Of a stretch of 64,000 nt of DNA, positions 1-12,723 are shown piece by piece (within the stretch, counting starts at the first letter, position 1; each line of letters begins with the position of its first letter). Source of the DNA: Isoetes taiwanensis. Taxonomy: Eukaryota > Streptophyta > Lycopodiopsida > Isoetales > Isoetaceae. A program made the translations under genes and the position numbers. The stretch lies in NCBI GenBank assembly GCA_021234155.1, contig JAJEKV010000041.1, positions 6,193,249 through 6,257,248 on the forward strand, given 5' to 3'. Below the pieces are notes generated by a model. It ran no database searches. It worked only from the letters and a program-made list of their open reading frames with translations, and was not told where the DNA came from.

Positions 1-2157
1 ACTTGTGACTAGAAGTCTGGAAAGCAAGGAGCCATGACGATTTAGGGTAAGAAAGCTACTACTTAGACTCTTCTGGAATCGTATGTGCAGGTCTGGGCGC
101 ATCCGCCCTCATCAAAACTGCACCTCCCTTCATCGAAACGGTATGACAGATCTCTGGAAAAGTTTCTGTCTGGAACTTGGGTGTTGGGCACAATCAACAG
201 AATCGAATTTTGTTCTTCTATTGAAAGGAGCCGGAGATTATAGCATGTTGTGATTGGTTTGTGGAGCTGGATTGTCACGAAAGATTCCATTATCGAGGCA
301 TTGACCTGGGTCGTCCATGAAAGCTAAGAACAAATCGCCTCCGTTACTTTTGTCTCCAAAATATTTTCCATAGCATCTGCCGCCATTGCTGGCTTTGAAA
401 CCCTTGAAAGGCTATTAGTTGCCCATCAAAGCTTTAGCTATGGGAGAGCGGGGGTGCAGAGCAGTGAATCATATGCAAGAAAGAGTTGAAGATTAGGCGC
501 TTGGCCAGATCTGGACGATCAATTGGTAATTGCTCTCTCACATGTGCGGGTTATAGCTGTCTTAATTGGATGTGACGATTTGGCTTATAGGGAAGAGGCG
601 AACTTAGTAGCATATTTATCAGGTAAGTTGCAATCGTTTTCATGTGTTTTTGTGCTCTGCACCATTTCGACCATTCTCAATTTGAGGCTAGACTTGATAA
701 AATGGAGCAAAAATATGGCAAAAAAATTTTCCTTTTGAGCAACAAACTCCTGAATTTAACGACATTAAAAATGCTGCATAATTATATATGTTAAGAACAG
801 ACTCCTCTGGATTGATTTCATTTATGTTGCCACAGGAAAAAATGTAACACAAGCAGAAACTCGTCAGGACTTTAAAGGCTGGTATTATTGCACTATATAT
901 TTTACCAATAGTATGGGTAGAATTCAAGGAAGTTGCCAAAGGAGCATTAACAAAAGGCATTGATACTTTGATGCATTCTGATCATGACGTCACGATCAGT
1001 GAGAGATTCTGATTATCTTCTCATCTTACAGTCCATTTTGATTAAATGGAAGTTGAACGGGTCGCTTGAAAATTTTGGCCTTGGTAATTCCAAGTGGGGA
1101 TTCATTTCAAACAATAGTTACAGTCTTCGTAACTTTGATATGAACAAAATTCTGGGGTTTGTTGTGTGTGCTAGAAGCGCATTTGTGGATTCAGTGGTAA
1201 ACAATTTGGTATAGTTTTTGTAAATGTCATTTTTCGGGTATTTTGTTTAGGTAATGTATTGTCAATGCATAGATTTATTGGCGGTTGTTTGCACCTTTGC
1301 ATATCCTTAGCATGTACATTGCATATTACAGACAGGTCATGATCGTCAATGAGTAGTTAGGGACACATACGGAACTTCATTTGGCACTAGAGAACGTGTT
1401 ACAAAAATTAATTACAATACTTAAGGAAAGCGCTTTCGTCCCTCTGGTTTGTCTGTGCATTTTAAGAGATCATTACTGATTCAATAGGAAGCACATGTTA
1501 GTTGAAGCTCTCATTTGGAAGTATCATTTTGTAGGAACATATTGGGTTGTTACAAAGTGTTTTAACATGCAAGAGGAAATGGATTGAACACCTGCACAGA
1601 TCTAGAGCCAGGTGTCATTGTAGCAAAAAGAGCGAGGATTCAGAATAGAATAGAATAGAATAGATTAGATTTTTAGCGTCCACGGAGACCAATTGGCCTA
1701 TGGGACACAAACAAAAAAAAAGAGCAGCAAGCATGATCTTAGCACTTGTTCAAGGTGCATGCCTCCTTTCATAAAGATTATATGTTGCAACTACATTTTC
1801 AACAGTTGATAAAACAATTAGGGAGCAAATACCTGTCGCTCCACAACCTAGTTCAAAAATAGTTTTGCTCTTTTCAAATTTTATTGCAACATGAGAGAAC
1901 AAGAAAGTAGATTCCCAAAGTATCAAATATGTACTGTAAATAATACCTTTGAAAGGGAGCCGACCTTAGTAAGATACCCTAGCAAGTTCTAAAAAACGGC
2001 AAATAGATTCACTTTGTGTATGTATCTATATTTTGAGATTTAGTTTGTATATGTAAAGATAGAGGCAAATCACATAGAACATTTGGGTTTAACAATTTGT
2101 GTTCCTAGTTTGTGTCCAATTCTATGAACGAGATCTGTGGTAGGTTGAAGGCTAATA
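1..2157. other. Intergenic DNA, no gene recognised
   Basis: No family could be assigned on either strand. The most coding-like stretch is minus-strand 388 to 63: an ATG opens MAADAMENILETK, meets one TAG after about 20 codons, then stays open for about 85 further codons in the same frame. It could be a first exon or chance. The rest is AT-rich with scattered short open frames. Confidence 0.5.
1642..1669. repeat. (AATAG)n microsatellite
   Basis: About five consecutive AATAG units with slight decay at the right end. Confidence 0.85.
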
Positions 2158-2167
2158 GGCCATCAAA

Positions 2168-2278
2168 CAAAAATGAATATGTTGATAATGCTCTAATTCA
2201 TATGTACGAAACTTGCGAAACTTTGGAGCAAGCATGCTGGTGTTTGACAATTTGCTCGAACGTCCTCTGATGCATTGA
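2168..2278 (+). pseudogene. PPR-repeat protein relic
   Basis: The forward frame reads NEYVDNALIHMYETCETLEQA, which fits the helix pair of a plant pentatricopeptide repeat (family pattern VYVGNALIDMYAKCGSLEDA). After a frameshift near the LEQA codons, the next frame gives VFDNLLERPLMH followed by TGA where PPR repeats usually carry Trp; TGA is one change from TGG. PPR proteins bind organellar RNA. Only about one repeat is recognisable, with a frameshift and a stop, so this is a decayed fragment. The match rests on pattern recognition over about 35 codons. Confidence 0.5.
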
Positions 2279-2281
2279 GCA

Positions 2282-5200
2282 ATTGAATTGTCCAAAAATT
2301 TAGCAAATCAAACTTAGCAGATAAAATAGGCATGTCCTTAGGTAGTGAAGTTAATTACCTGTTGTTCTCAAACAATTAGAGACCTAATCTCAATTGTAGC
2401 TGTAAAAAAATTTGGTATATGGTCCTCGTGGAGGCTTCACACATAGAGCCAATTCTTTACAAAAGAAGAGTGTTTTGAACTGACAACTAAATCTATGTGT
2501 GTCACATTTCTTTCATTTGGAAATGTGTCTACTCATTCTCTTTGCAATTTTTCCTTCAATAATCCAGGGTCTTAATATCTGTAATCTTAAAAGGAGAGTT
2601 CTGACACAATGCATGCTTTCTTCTATTGCTAGAATTAGTAATTGCGCAAACGTATCCAGCCATGGCTCTGTAGATACACTATAAATCTTGCAACATATAC
2701 ACCATAAATCTTGCAGTTCTGGAAGCAAAGATTTGCTTTGCGCATTCATTTTTATGTTGATTCGGGTGTTGATCAAGGAATATTATTAAATGAGACTAGA
2801 AAGCTGTTAACTTTCTACAAATAAGTCCTCTTCTCTTAGAGTAAGATGATCCTTTTTAAGGTATTAAAGATCCATTGAAAGTGGAAACCTTTCAATATTC
2901 TAGGACAGATATTCGCCATAACTTTAACCATAGAAAATCATACAAAGGGATTCATCCTCAGATCCATTTCATTGCGCACCTCATTCCTTTTGAAAAATAT
3001 TCCTTTCTCTGTGCTATTCTTCAAACAGTTAAAGCATTGCAATAGTAAGTGCTTATAAACGAGCATCTCCATCCTTGCTCGTGTTTGGTTCCTGGTGATA
3101 TAGTGGAACAAAAATGTGCTTCTTGTGACTATTGAAGAGCTGTAAGGTTTTATTCAAGATAAACAATGGCTTTATGCTTCTATTTGTCTTCCATTTCTAT
3201 ACGAAACTTGCACATTTGAAAAGAAAAAACAAATTGCTAATCTTGTTCGGCATGTGCCCTACTTATTGCAGAAGAATCATCGTCCATGAAAACACCTTGA
3301 TAGAACACAGCTTCTTTTTTAAATGTTTATCATCATATAGCTCTATACAAGCAAGGAGAAACACAGTGAAAAATACACTGATGTGAACTGTCACTATAAT
3401 ATGGTAGTGGCTAGCTAGCCCTTGGAATTGTTCTCACCTCTTGCATATCTAGTTTAGTCCATCTGTCAGAAAATCCCTTGTTTAAGGTTTACAAGGTATT
3501 TGTTAATGTCTCTAGCCAAGTGATTTTGGGGCCTATAAAAACTGCCTTTTGCTTAAAAGTTCAATTCTCAATCCATTGTAGAGTACCTGCCTAATGAACT
3601 GTGTAGCAGTATAGCAGAAAATGAACTGATGAAGCCGGATATCGTGCTGCCCTTCTAAATCTATGAAATTGCTTTTTTGTGTTGGCAATCTACTCCTCCA
3701 TGATATATCTGCAAGACAGAGGACGTTATAACTAGATTGCAAAGCATGTAATTTATCAAACATATCTATTGCATTTTGTGAGATTCTTTGGAGCATGTGT
3801 TTAAGATGTTTATGGGTGGAGGCGGCCATTTTCTTGCTTCAATGAAGCTTTCATATATCTAATAAGATCATTTTAGGTTATTAGAGGCAAAATTGCTATA
3901 GTTGGAAAAAGACGCTATAACTAGAAGCTCTTCTTACATCTGATATGGAGACCTTGAGCCAATTTTGAAGGAAAGACAAGGTGATAAGAGAAGATTGTTG
4001 TACAATAGACGTAATAGTGAACAAGAAGTTGGATCAAAAGAAAATACTCCTAGAGACATGGTTTTCATTTTCTTCTAAATATCTGAGGGAAGAAAAGCCA
4101 GTGGTATTTTGGTAATGCAGATAAGTGCAAAATGTAGACAAGCTTAAAAAATATTGATTAAGTTCCTTCTCCACTATTTTGGTAGCTCTATTGATCAGCA
4201 TGTCTGTTCCTATCCAACTCCCCTGGCTCTAAGACCCAACACTTGAAGAGTCCAAGTTAACTTCCTGCCATAACTTCCATCTAGCATTCGTAATACAAAT
4301 AGGTCCGTAGTACTAGTTAACATCAATAATTACACTGTTACTTGCATTCTTTGTTATCGACATAGTACCAGATGTTGAAAGAACAAAGGTTGTGGAAAAA
4401 ATTACTCACTTAAGGCCGAGTGTTATCTGCAAGAACACTCATCCACCAAAATAGAACATTGTACCCACAAGTTCCCAATCGTTTGACATATGTCAAATTC
4501 TTCACAAGACCAATTGAGTGGACAATATTTGTAGAAATATGCTCAGAAATCCACTCATTCCAGCCAACTATACAATCTGGCCTACCCTCATCCTTCCAAA
4601 GCAACTCTGTATTAAGTTCAAATCCTGCCTATTCAAGTACGGATTGAGGGTTCTTGCCCAGCGCATCTTTTGCAGCATGTCAGATGATGTTAGAATCCCA
4701 ATGGCATTGCATACACATATTTGCCTTATTGAAGGATGCATTGATTTCTTTCTGAGCCTCAGATTACCAATAATTTCTTGCTCATTGCAGGTCTTTTCAT
4801 TATTTCCAACATTTTGAAGATGGGCTTAGTGAAGTGGATAGCTGATCTTAGTCTTTGGATATTCTAAGGAGCGTCTCAAGTTCACTTGTGATGGCTAGGA
4901 TATGTGCGCAATTAATGTCTACATAGTATAAAAATAAGATTCAAACAAATTCTTAATCAATGAAAGGGCTTTAGATGGAAACGTAATTACCTGGGCATGA
5001 AATTTATTACAACGAAATAAGAACCTGTAAGAAGAGGGAATAAGTCCTTCAACTATTCTTTAAGACAAGTTTCTGGGGCGTCAAAGCTCAAGATATCCTT
5101 TGTGAAGAAGTATTCCGTCTTCGTCAGAATTTTCGACGAAAGCTTCAACTCCTGCACGAATTTTTTTTTAACCTCTACGAGATAATTTACCGCCTATATA

Positions 5201-6827
5201 ACATGTGTACCAGATTTAATATATAGCAAGATACAAATATACCAGTAGGCCCATTAACTATAAAGATTCACTGTGACTGTAGTCAACTTTTTAACTTCCT
5301 TAACATGCTTCCCATTATGTGGAAGCCTTAAAGCTAGCATTTGTACACTTCTGGGATCAAAATGCACAATGACCAATATTGTAGAATTATTTAAAAAAAA
5401 CATGCTCTTGCCATGCTCATTAGTTAGAGTTAGGCTTGCAGTATAATACAATAGTACGTAGGGGTGCTATCTTTCTAAAAAATGATCTAAGAATGCAAAC
5501 CTCAGAACGACTCAAGGTAATACCTCTGTATAGAAAGCTTGAGTACCTAAAGATCTGTCAGTTAACGTAGGAAGTCATGCCTAGTTTCCTCTTGTAGAAT
5601 AGGGCAGAAGTATTTATAATCATTTGAGCTGCCTCTCTAAAAAATCGGTAGCACTAGAATATCAGGTTACAGCATCCATTACTGATTGATGCACAGAATG
5701 ACATATGACAGTCGCCATGTTTGATCCAATAGGAGAAAATAAGCATTACATTCTAATTTCCTTTCTCCAAATGGATTGTATTCAAACTGTGACCGTTCTA
5801 GCTAATTCAATTCTCTCTAATCGCATCTAATTCTATAGGCGCATAAATTTCTCAGCATCGTATACACAAAATGTAAGAAGAGAGAAAAAGGAAAGAGTAG
5901 CTTTAGAAGCGGACGTAGAAATGAACTAAAAAAATGCTTAATGTCCAAAAATAAAAGATCATAGCTCTTCGAAGCATCTGATCTCGTTGAAGAACTTCCA
6001 GCCCAAGGCATGCAACAAAAAAACCCTAGCATTGTCGTGTTTGTCCTTTTTTCATAAGCACTGGATTTGCTATTATTTCTTCAATTGGATTCTCTATCAG
6101 CATTCTTTAGCCAGAATAAGGATTTAAAAAAGAGATGCAAAGGAAATGGATTGCAAACACAGAATATGATGTCTGGTTGTGCCTTTTGCCCTCTACATTA
6201 GTATTTTTTGGCCCTTATCTAATTTCCCTAACCTTTGATTTTTAAAGCATAGGATCTAACGGTGTATGAAGATGCCACATCAGATTTTGCTGATGTAGAA
6301 GTGACATGTGGATAAGCTGCAGGAAGGCCTGTAGGCCCGGTAGGGCTGGTGTGCTAGGAAGGAAAAAAAAAAAATAAGACCATTAAAAACGTACAAGTGT
6401 GCCAGTTAAAAAACAAAACAAATATGGTGCGTGCTCTAGAAATGTTGAACTGTATGGCATCCTAAATACCGTTTCTAAATATACAATTGGAATGCATTTT
6501 TAGTCCAATAACACTTAATGAAAGTTGTGTAAAATGAACGCTTATCTTCCCTCCATGTTACACCAATGTCCGTTGTTGAAGGATGCCCATTGATGCATGG
6601 TTGAGACTCTATGGTTTGTTAGAAATATGTTGTCTATGGCATATTTTTTGATGTGTGTGCCATATTTTTTGCAAAGATCATGCACATGCACTGTCTAAGT
6701 GATTCATAGAGCTATACATCATCATAGCATGTCATGGCAAGAACATAATCCATCATTAGAATGATGGATGGGTCAAAGCACGTGTAATCAGGGATTTTGC
6801 TCAAAAATCGGAAAATTTGCATGAAAC
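2282..6827. other. Intergenic DNA, no gene recognised
   Basis: AT-rich sequence without recognisable protein families. The longest minus-strand frames (3533-3829, starting MAASTHKHL; 4410-4604) have no motif I know. A stretch near 5080-5170 is coding-like on the minus strand but too short to name. An A-rich run lies at 6362-6377. Confidence 0.5.
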
Positions 6828-6831
6828 AAGT

Positions 6832-7091
6832 GGGTAAAAGCATGAAAGGGTGTACGTACATTGTACTGAATTGATGTACAAATATGGATACTTTTCACGT
6901 ACATTTTGGTTATTTTTTATTTGTATAAACATACACTTTTCGATTTTATGTACTTTGCATATACATTTAAGCTAAATTTCGGATATGTTTTGGCTATGCA
7001 TGTACTTTTTGGGTACTTTGGGTGATTTGTGTAATATAGCCACATGTACCAAAAGGGATACATTTATAGACACCCTTTCATGCTTTTACCC
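6832..7091. mobile_element. MITE with 22-bp perfect terminal inverted repeats
   Basis: The element starts GGGTAAAAGCATG and ends with the exact complement; the inverted repeat is perfect for 22 bp, through GGGTGT. It is flanked by AAGT on both sides (6828-6831 and 7092-7095), which fits a 4-bp target-site duplication. The 216-bp interior is AT-rich and full of GTAC/TACAT motifs, with no coding capacity. The superfamily cannot be assigned from the termini. A shorter relative occurs at 12468-12529 and, through the tandem duplication, at 18124-18185. Confidence 0.8.
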
Positions 7092-7095
7092 AAGT

Positions 7096-7461
7096 AGAAT
7101 AACATCTGTTTGTAGTCTATAACAATGCCTAGGGTAGTATTATATCAGAATATCAAAGGAAAAATGGTAATTCATGAAAATTTTGGAACTTTTTTTGTCA
7201 AAAGCATATCAAGAAAGTAGAAATGAAAGCAAATCCTCAAGGCTTTTCTCATCAAAATCGATCTGTTCTCTGTGTCATATGCATTGTATAGCCTCTTCTT
7301 TGCTCCAAGAATCCCTCTTACAAAGTGCCCTCTAAAAAATACCCTTGTTCTCCCTATTTTATTTGCCGGATTCGTGAATTTATGCTTGGATTTTAGTGTA
7401 TAGGTAGGTTTCTTGGCATGAATAAGGCCATTTTAGGACCCCTTGGCTATGATTATGCTAT
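7096..7461. other. Spacer, nothing recognised
   Basis: AT-rich spacer between the MITE and the first long direct repeat; no feature seen. Confidence 0.5.
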
Positions 7462-7977
7462 TAGATTAGGTAAGAAGGTATTTTTAGGGTTCTTGAGAGG
7501 AAGTTGAAAAATATCCCACAGGCCTATTCACAAAAATAAGCTCAAGGGATAAATACTTTTCATGTCCCACTTTCTTGCTGCCTACATGGGGATCCACTTG
7601 GCCAAAGGGGATTGGGTGAAATAATGAGTAGACAAGTTGGCGTAGATAGGCCACTATTTAGTTTTTTTTTTTATTTGGGCACGATTTCCAAGGATTGAGA
7701 TTCGGAAGTGAAATAATGCCAAATCCAAAAAATTTAAAAGCCTAAACCTCATATTATTTTGAGCTATAACTGACGGAAAAAGAAAATGTGGAAAATGAGC
7801 ATTTTTGTTTTCAGGGAAAAAATGGTCAAAGATGGATGAGTTGGCAAAATATGGTGATGATTTGGCAAAAGTAGGATGACATGGCAATGTTAAGGTGATG
7901 ATGTGGAAGGAAATGATGATGTGGTAATATGAATTGGTAAGCAAGCAAGTTGGCAAAGAAATGGTGATTTGGAAAAA
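7462..7977 (+). repeat. Long direct repeat copy R1 (partial LTR-like sequence)
   Basis: This ~515-bp block recurs at 8531-9049 with roughly 94% identity by eye. Both begin TTAGATTAGGTAAGAAGG and end at GGTGATTTGGAAAA. Between them lies a gypsy integrase fragment. The second copy has a TATAAATA motif and begins TGTTAGATT, so the family may be a Ty1/copia LTR, making R1 a truncated LTR copy. The alternative is a target duplication made when the integrase fragment was inserted. Confidence 0.75.
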
Positions 7978-7986
7978 GTGACCAAC

Positions 7987-8526
7987 AGACTGGCAGCTCC
8001 GGAATAAAGTATATAGAAATGCTCTTCCAAGGTCCATCTGGTACTGGCAGTGCCTGAAGAAGGCCATGAGGAAGATGCTTTGGAACATTCCCTCGACAGC
8101 AGATATCACAGGATCGAACAAAAACTTCGACAGAGCGACGAAGCCAAGGCCACCAATACTCTCGACTAATAAGTTCAAGAGTCTTGGCTACTCCAAAGTG
8201 TCCAGCCATAGGTGAACTCATGGCAAGCCTGAAGAACTTGAAGCCTAAAAGCACCATGTGACACATACAGAAGCCCATCACGGAATAGGCGTCCATTTCG
8301 AACCTCAAAACAGTCATAGTTTGATCGCATTTGCTGAGAAGATGATGCAGAGCCGAGGTGTGAGAATGTATCTTGAGCCAATGATCGAAGGGCAGAGATG
8401 CTCGAACAGACTCCAAGAAGGCTGTATTATGAGGCCTCTCGAACAAAGTGAGGGCCATAAACTGGAACTGATCAGGCCCTAGAATAACCTGCGATTGCTG
8501 ATCAAATGTAGAATCACCTACCTTGG
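7987..8526 (-). pseudogene. Ty3/gypsy integrase fragment (zinc-binding region)
   Basis: The minus strand encodes the H2C2 zinc-binding region of a chromovirus integrase: HFGVAKTLELISREYWW, then SCDICCR, then the start of the catalytic core. It is homologous to 40905-41446 in the gypsy below but more diverged, so it is a separate older copy. Both ends are abrupt and there is no LTR, start or stop, so it cannot be functional. It sits between the R1 and R2 direct repeats, with about 9 bp of filler (GTGACCAAC) on its left. Confidence 0.85.
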
Positions 8527-8528
8527 GC

Positions 8529-9757
8529 TGTTAGATTAGGTAAGAAGGTATTTTAAGGGTTCTTGAGACGAAGTAAAAAAATATCCCACAGGCCTATTCA
8601 CAAAAATAAGCTCAAGGTATAAATACGTTTCACGTCCCACTTTCTTGCTGCCTACATGGGGATCCACTTGGCCGAAGGGGATTGGGTGAAATAATGAGTA
8701 GACAAGTTGGCGTAGATAGGCCACTTTTTAGTTTTTTTTTTTTAATTTGGGCACGATTTCCAAGGATTGAGATTTGGAAGTGAAAACAATGCCAAATCCA
8801 AAAAATTTAAAAGCCCAAACTCGTATTATTTTGAGCTATAACTGATGGAAAAAGAAAAATTGGAAAATGGGCATTTTTGTTTTCAGGGAAAAAAATGGTC
8901 AAAGATGGGTGAGTTGGCAAAATATGGTGATGATTTGGCAAAAGTAGGATGACATGGCAATATCAAGGTGATGATGTAGAAGGAAATGATGATATGGTAA
9001 TATGAATTGGTAAGCAAGTAAGTTGGCAAAGAAATGGTGATTTGGAAAACGCAATCAAGATGAGATGTCAAATGTATGGTGAGATGGCAAAGTGAGTGAT
9101 GAGGTGGCATATCACATGGTGATTTGGCATATATTCTCAACATTTGATAGAGATACTAAGTGGAATTTTCAAGCACGATCTCCTCTCCCCGGAAGCAAGA
9201 GAAGGAATATGGGGTCAAACATGGTCAAATGAGGTCAAGAGGAAGTCAAGATGGCTAGGTGACGGAGGAAAAGGTAAAATGGAATTCAAATGCCAAGAAC
9301 GAATAAAATAGTGAGTTGTACCACAAGGGTCTTCCAATCTTCAACTAGGGATCTCCATTGTTGCACTTTGACTTTGATGGGCATTGACTTGCATGTGGAT
9401 CTTCAATTCTACACAACTTGGCCTTCATATCAATGCTCCTTGGTGAGGTCTTCAAATGGCACCTGCTGGAACATATTTTAGCTCAAATATATTTTAAAAT
9501 TGTCTTCAGGTTGATTAAGATTCTTCTTGCATTGTAAATTGCTTTCCAGCATACATTAATGGTACCCGTGGAGAACAAAAATATAAGAGATTGTCATAAA
9601 GAATAACACATAACTACATCTGTACCTTTTGGGCCTGAGGTGACACTAGAAATTCCTTTGTGGGGCTCCATAGGAGGGGACTGTTCTGCAATCTTCTCTA
9701 GAATTTGATCAAGTGCAGCATAGATCCAATCTAACTTCCAGCTTCATATCATGGCAA
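8529..9757 (+). repeat. LTR-like block containing direct repeat R2
   Basis: The block starts TGTTAGATTAGG; its first ~520 bp match R1. A TATAAATA motif lies near 8620. It ends just before a degenerate tRNA-Met-type primer-binding region and a copia gag relic, so it is plausibly a 5' LTR of about 1.2 kb. A second LTR was not found, so the boundaries are inferred. No coding capacity. Confidence 0.4.
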
Positions 9758-9960
9758 TGCTATGATAGCCAAGTTTCGAGTTCAATCCTCCATGGGAGCA
9801 TCCTAATTGGTTTGTTGGTTAAGGCAAACATTGTAAGTCGTTATCAATCTCAAAAAATCCAAGGATTGAATCCTCATGGGCAAGGAGAAAGAATTGATAT
9901 GGTTTGGGGGCTCATGGGAGATCTTTTCTGCAAAATATTATCTCCAAGATCAAGGCGAGT
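9741..9960 (+). other. Degenerate primer-binding and tRNA-like leader
   Basis: GCTATGATAGCCAAG followed by TTCGAGTTCAATCC resembles a decayed TGGTATCAGAGC primer-binding site plus the downstream tRNA-like text seen intact in the TRIM at 43813. A second weak module, GGTTAAGGC with GGATTGAATCC, lies at 9820-9880. Probably the leader of the copia relic; too decayed to be sure. Confidence 0.3.
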
Positions 9961-10356
9961 CTAGTTTCTTCTTTTTATTTTGTCATGTCTTATTGTGATT
10001 TTTCCCATGAAGAAGTTCTTCAACAAGCTGCAGCTCCTTAGAATGCCAACAACGCAGGGATGTTGGCCGTAATACGACATTGAAGGTGGTGTCCCCCCAT
10101 TCTTTGCACTCAATTGTCAGCACCTCCTACCCTCACATCCTTTTTGTTCACACTCACCATCACAGTTTTGCCCTGGTGGATCTCAATCATCTTCTCCTCC
10201 ACCTCATGTATCCCACATCAGAAACTACTCACTCGTCCTTCTACTTAGCATTTTCCCACTCATGAAAGTACCTACATTCACATTCCACGTTTAACCTCCC
10301 CACATCTTTCATAATCATTCTTTCCCCACCATGCCATGAGTTATCCACATATTTCC

Positions 10357-11760
10357 TTTGGCCCAACTCATATCACTGAGTATCAATTGTCTCCCTCTGT
10401 CTAGAATCCCCTTAATGCATATTACATGGGAGAACTCGACCTTAACGAGGATGGTGATCCTCTTATTCTTGAAAATCCAAATATCAAAGAACCTCCAACT
10501 CAAACCTCTTTTGGCACCAATTTGCATCCCTTATTCATGTCCCATTTAGCTCAACCTCCATCAGCTGCTCGGACATATGCTTTTCAACTAGGCAAACCTT
10601 CCCTACTCAATGGCCATTACCTAGTACTTTTCAACAATAATCTATTGCTATGCTCCTATGACCCAGCTCACCTAAGGCCTCTCCAGTCACGGGTCTCAAT
10701 CTCAAGCTTCCTTATCTAATTTTTGGGACGGCCAAAGGTAAACCCATTGAAGATCAAATTGCTAAAGCTCATATTGAAATTTAAAGCTCGCACTGTTCTC
10801 AGTAGACATTCACAGCCGCAGATAAAGTCTTACATGTTTTCGATCACGCTACACGGTGCTCCTCATCAATGGCTTATGGCTAACAAAAGTCATTGGAAGC
10901 AAAGCTAGACTTAAATGAAAATGGTGTTCTTAGAACATTGTGGTTTTTCTGCAGACATCAACATTTGAAGCAACTCAATGATATGCAATAATAGTCCACA
11001 GAATCTATGCGTGACCTTGCTGACCACTTGTTGATCATTGTCAGCAAACTCAAGAATATCCCACTAAAAGTCAAAATATAGTATGGTTCTTCCAAGGTCT
11101 TCTGCCAGCTATCCATCTCATGATAGAGTATTTACCTTGAAACAAGTTAATGAATTTTTTAATCATCCGGTCTATGCATCTTCCCATGGTGTCCCTCTGA
11201 CTAATCTTCCGTTACAGTGCCAATCCTTGTTGCTCAGAATGTCATGCAACCCCAGCTATCTTTTTAACCACAAAGCAACGAAATTTGGTGTTACATCTGT
11301 AAATATCAGGATCATTTGGGAAATGAGCGTAACTCCATGCTTGACCCCCACATTGTAAACGTGCAACATGTGTAATTGTATTAACAAAAATCTCAATACC
11401 CACCTCAACAATCTTCTCAGCAATCCTCTTCATCTTCCAATATATGTACTGCTTTCGATCCTTCCAAAGCACGGTGTTATCATTGCCACCAATGGGCACA
11501 CAGTACCACGACATGTCCTACACTACCTCAAGTTCAAGACTAGATTCTAGGCACCAATCAGACTACTTTCATCTATTTCACTGCTTATCGGTTGTGGGTT
11601 GCCAATGGTAAGCAAGGCCCATGACCTTCTTCATGATGGCCTCCTCGTGCTCCTCAACAACAACAAAGCACTCCAGATCTCATATCTGCACAATGGGTCC
11701 AGGAGGAAATCTTTTATATCCTCTCTTCAAAGGCCCTAGTCCAACCCTCAAATTGGATTA
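10357..11760 (+). pseudogene. Ty1/copia-type gag relic, copy 1
   Basis: Forward-frame pieces match a plant copia gag polyprotein. ARTVLSRHSQPQIKSY lies near 10786; SMRDLADHLLIIVSKLKN near 10998 is the typical UBN2/gag region; YPSHDRVFTLKQVNEFF lies near 11112. A nucleocapsid zinc knuckle is at 11475-11516 with CX2CX4HX4C spacing (CYHCHQWAHSTTTC). The pieces are in different frames with stops between them, so this is a pseudogene. No protease, integrase or RT follows. Gag would normally package element RNA in cytoplasmic particles. The duplicate is at 16018-17420. Confidence 0.65.
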
Positions 11761-12723
11761 ATTTGGTCTCATGACAAACCCACGGCAGTAGACAAGCTAT
11801 GATGCCCACGATATGTAGTCAAGCTATTAAGTTGCTACTAGAGAGAGAATTAGAAAAATGGCCAGAGTTCCCAAGCTCATAACCTGAGCTCCATATGTCA
11901 GGAGTAGATGATCATGGGCTCTTTGGAAAGCTCGTGCAGAGAGATTCATGTTGATATATGATTCAGCCCAGATCTATTAAGTGAGATATCTGCTTATTGC
12001 ACTTTTAAATTCGGGTGCCCCTTTTTGCCATGCATTCACTATAGTTTTGACAGTAAGATACTTTTTATCATAACTCTTGATTCGCAACTCAATTTTGGAT
12101 GATTTATTTTGCGTTGGAAGGGTCCCTTCAAGAATTTTCTAGTTGGTGAACAATATGGCCATGATTGATTATATTTTCTAAGTCCAAATAGCATTTTTAT
12201 GGTCTGATTCAGTAAGATTTTTGAAAAGTTATGGCGAGATCTACAATTTTGGGTTATCGATTTTGTTTCATTTCATATGTTTTGCCTGCATTGATTTGAT
12301 TGCATTAATAAAACTTGTGTTTTATCATGGAAAATCCAAGAAGAAATAGTAATAAGGCCCTTCGTCCAAAACAAGATGTGCGAAAAGGTATTAAATGTTT
12401 TACAAGATTTTGGATAATAGATAATTCTCGTCAAATGCGCTAAATTTTTTTCCCCAAAACCCAAATTGGGTAAAAGCATGAAAGGGTGTCTAGAAATGTA
12501 GCCCTTTTTATACATATACATATGTACCCAATGCACAAATGAGGGAGTCCTATAATCATGAACCGCTAGTAACCGCCATGATTAATGCTATCCACCACTT
12601 TCTACAACCGCACTATTTTCGGATTTTAAATTTCTTTACCAAATTCTTGCCTCGCTTTGCCGCATTCGCTATCGCACCCGCCCCATTCTCCTCCCATTCT
12701 GATCACCAATTCTTGATCCAACT
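11761..12723. other. Spacer with a short MITE relative
   Basis: AT-rich spacer without a recognisable gene. At 12468-12529 a 62-bp sequence starts GGGTAAAAGCATG and resembles one end of the MITE at 6832-7091, with a loose ACCC right end and no clear target duplication. Confidence 0.5.

Noticed and set aside
7654-8178. 174-codon minus frame over the integrase fragment (and its copies at 13398, 21100 and 40656)
   Set aside because: In its upper part it lies one frame off the true integrase frame, which carries the H2C2 and core motifs; elsewhere it crosses noncoding repeat.
12468-12529. Independent complete MITE
   Set aside because: Only one end matches the 6832-7091 family well and no target duplication is present; kept as a relic.
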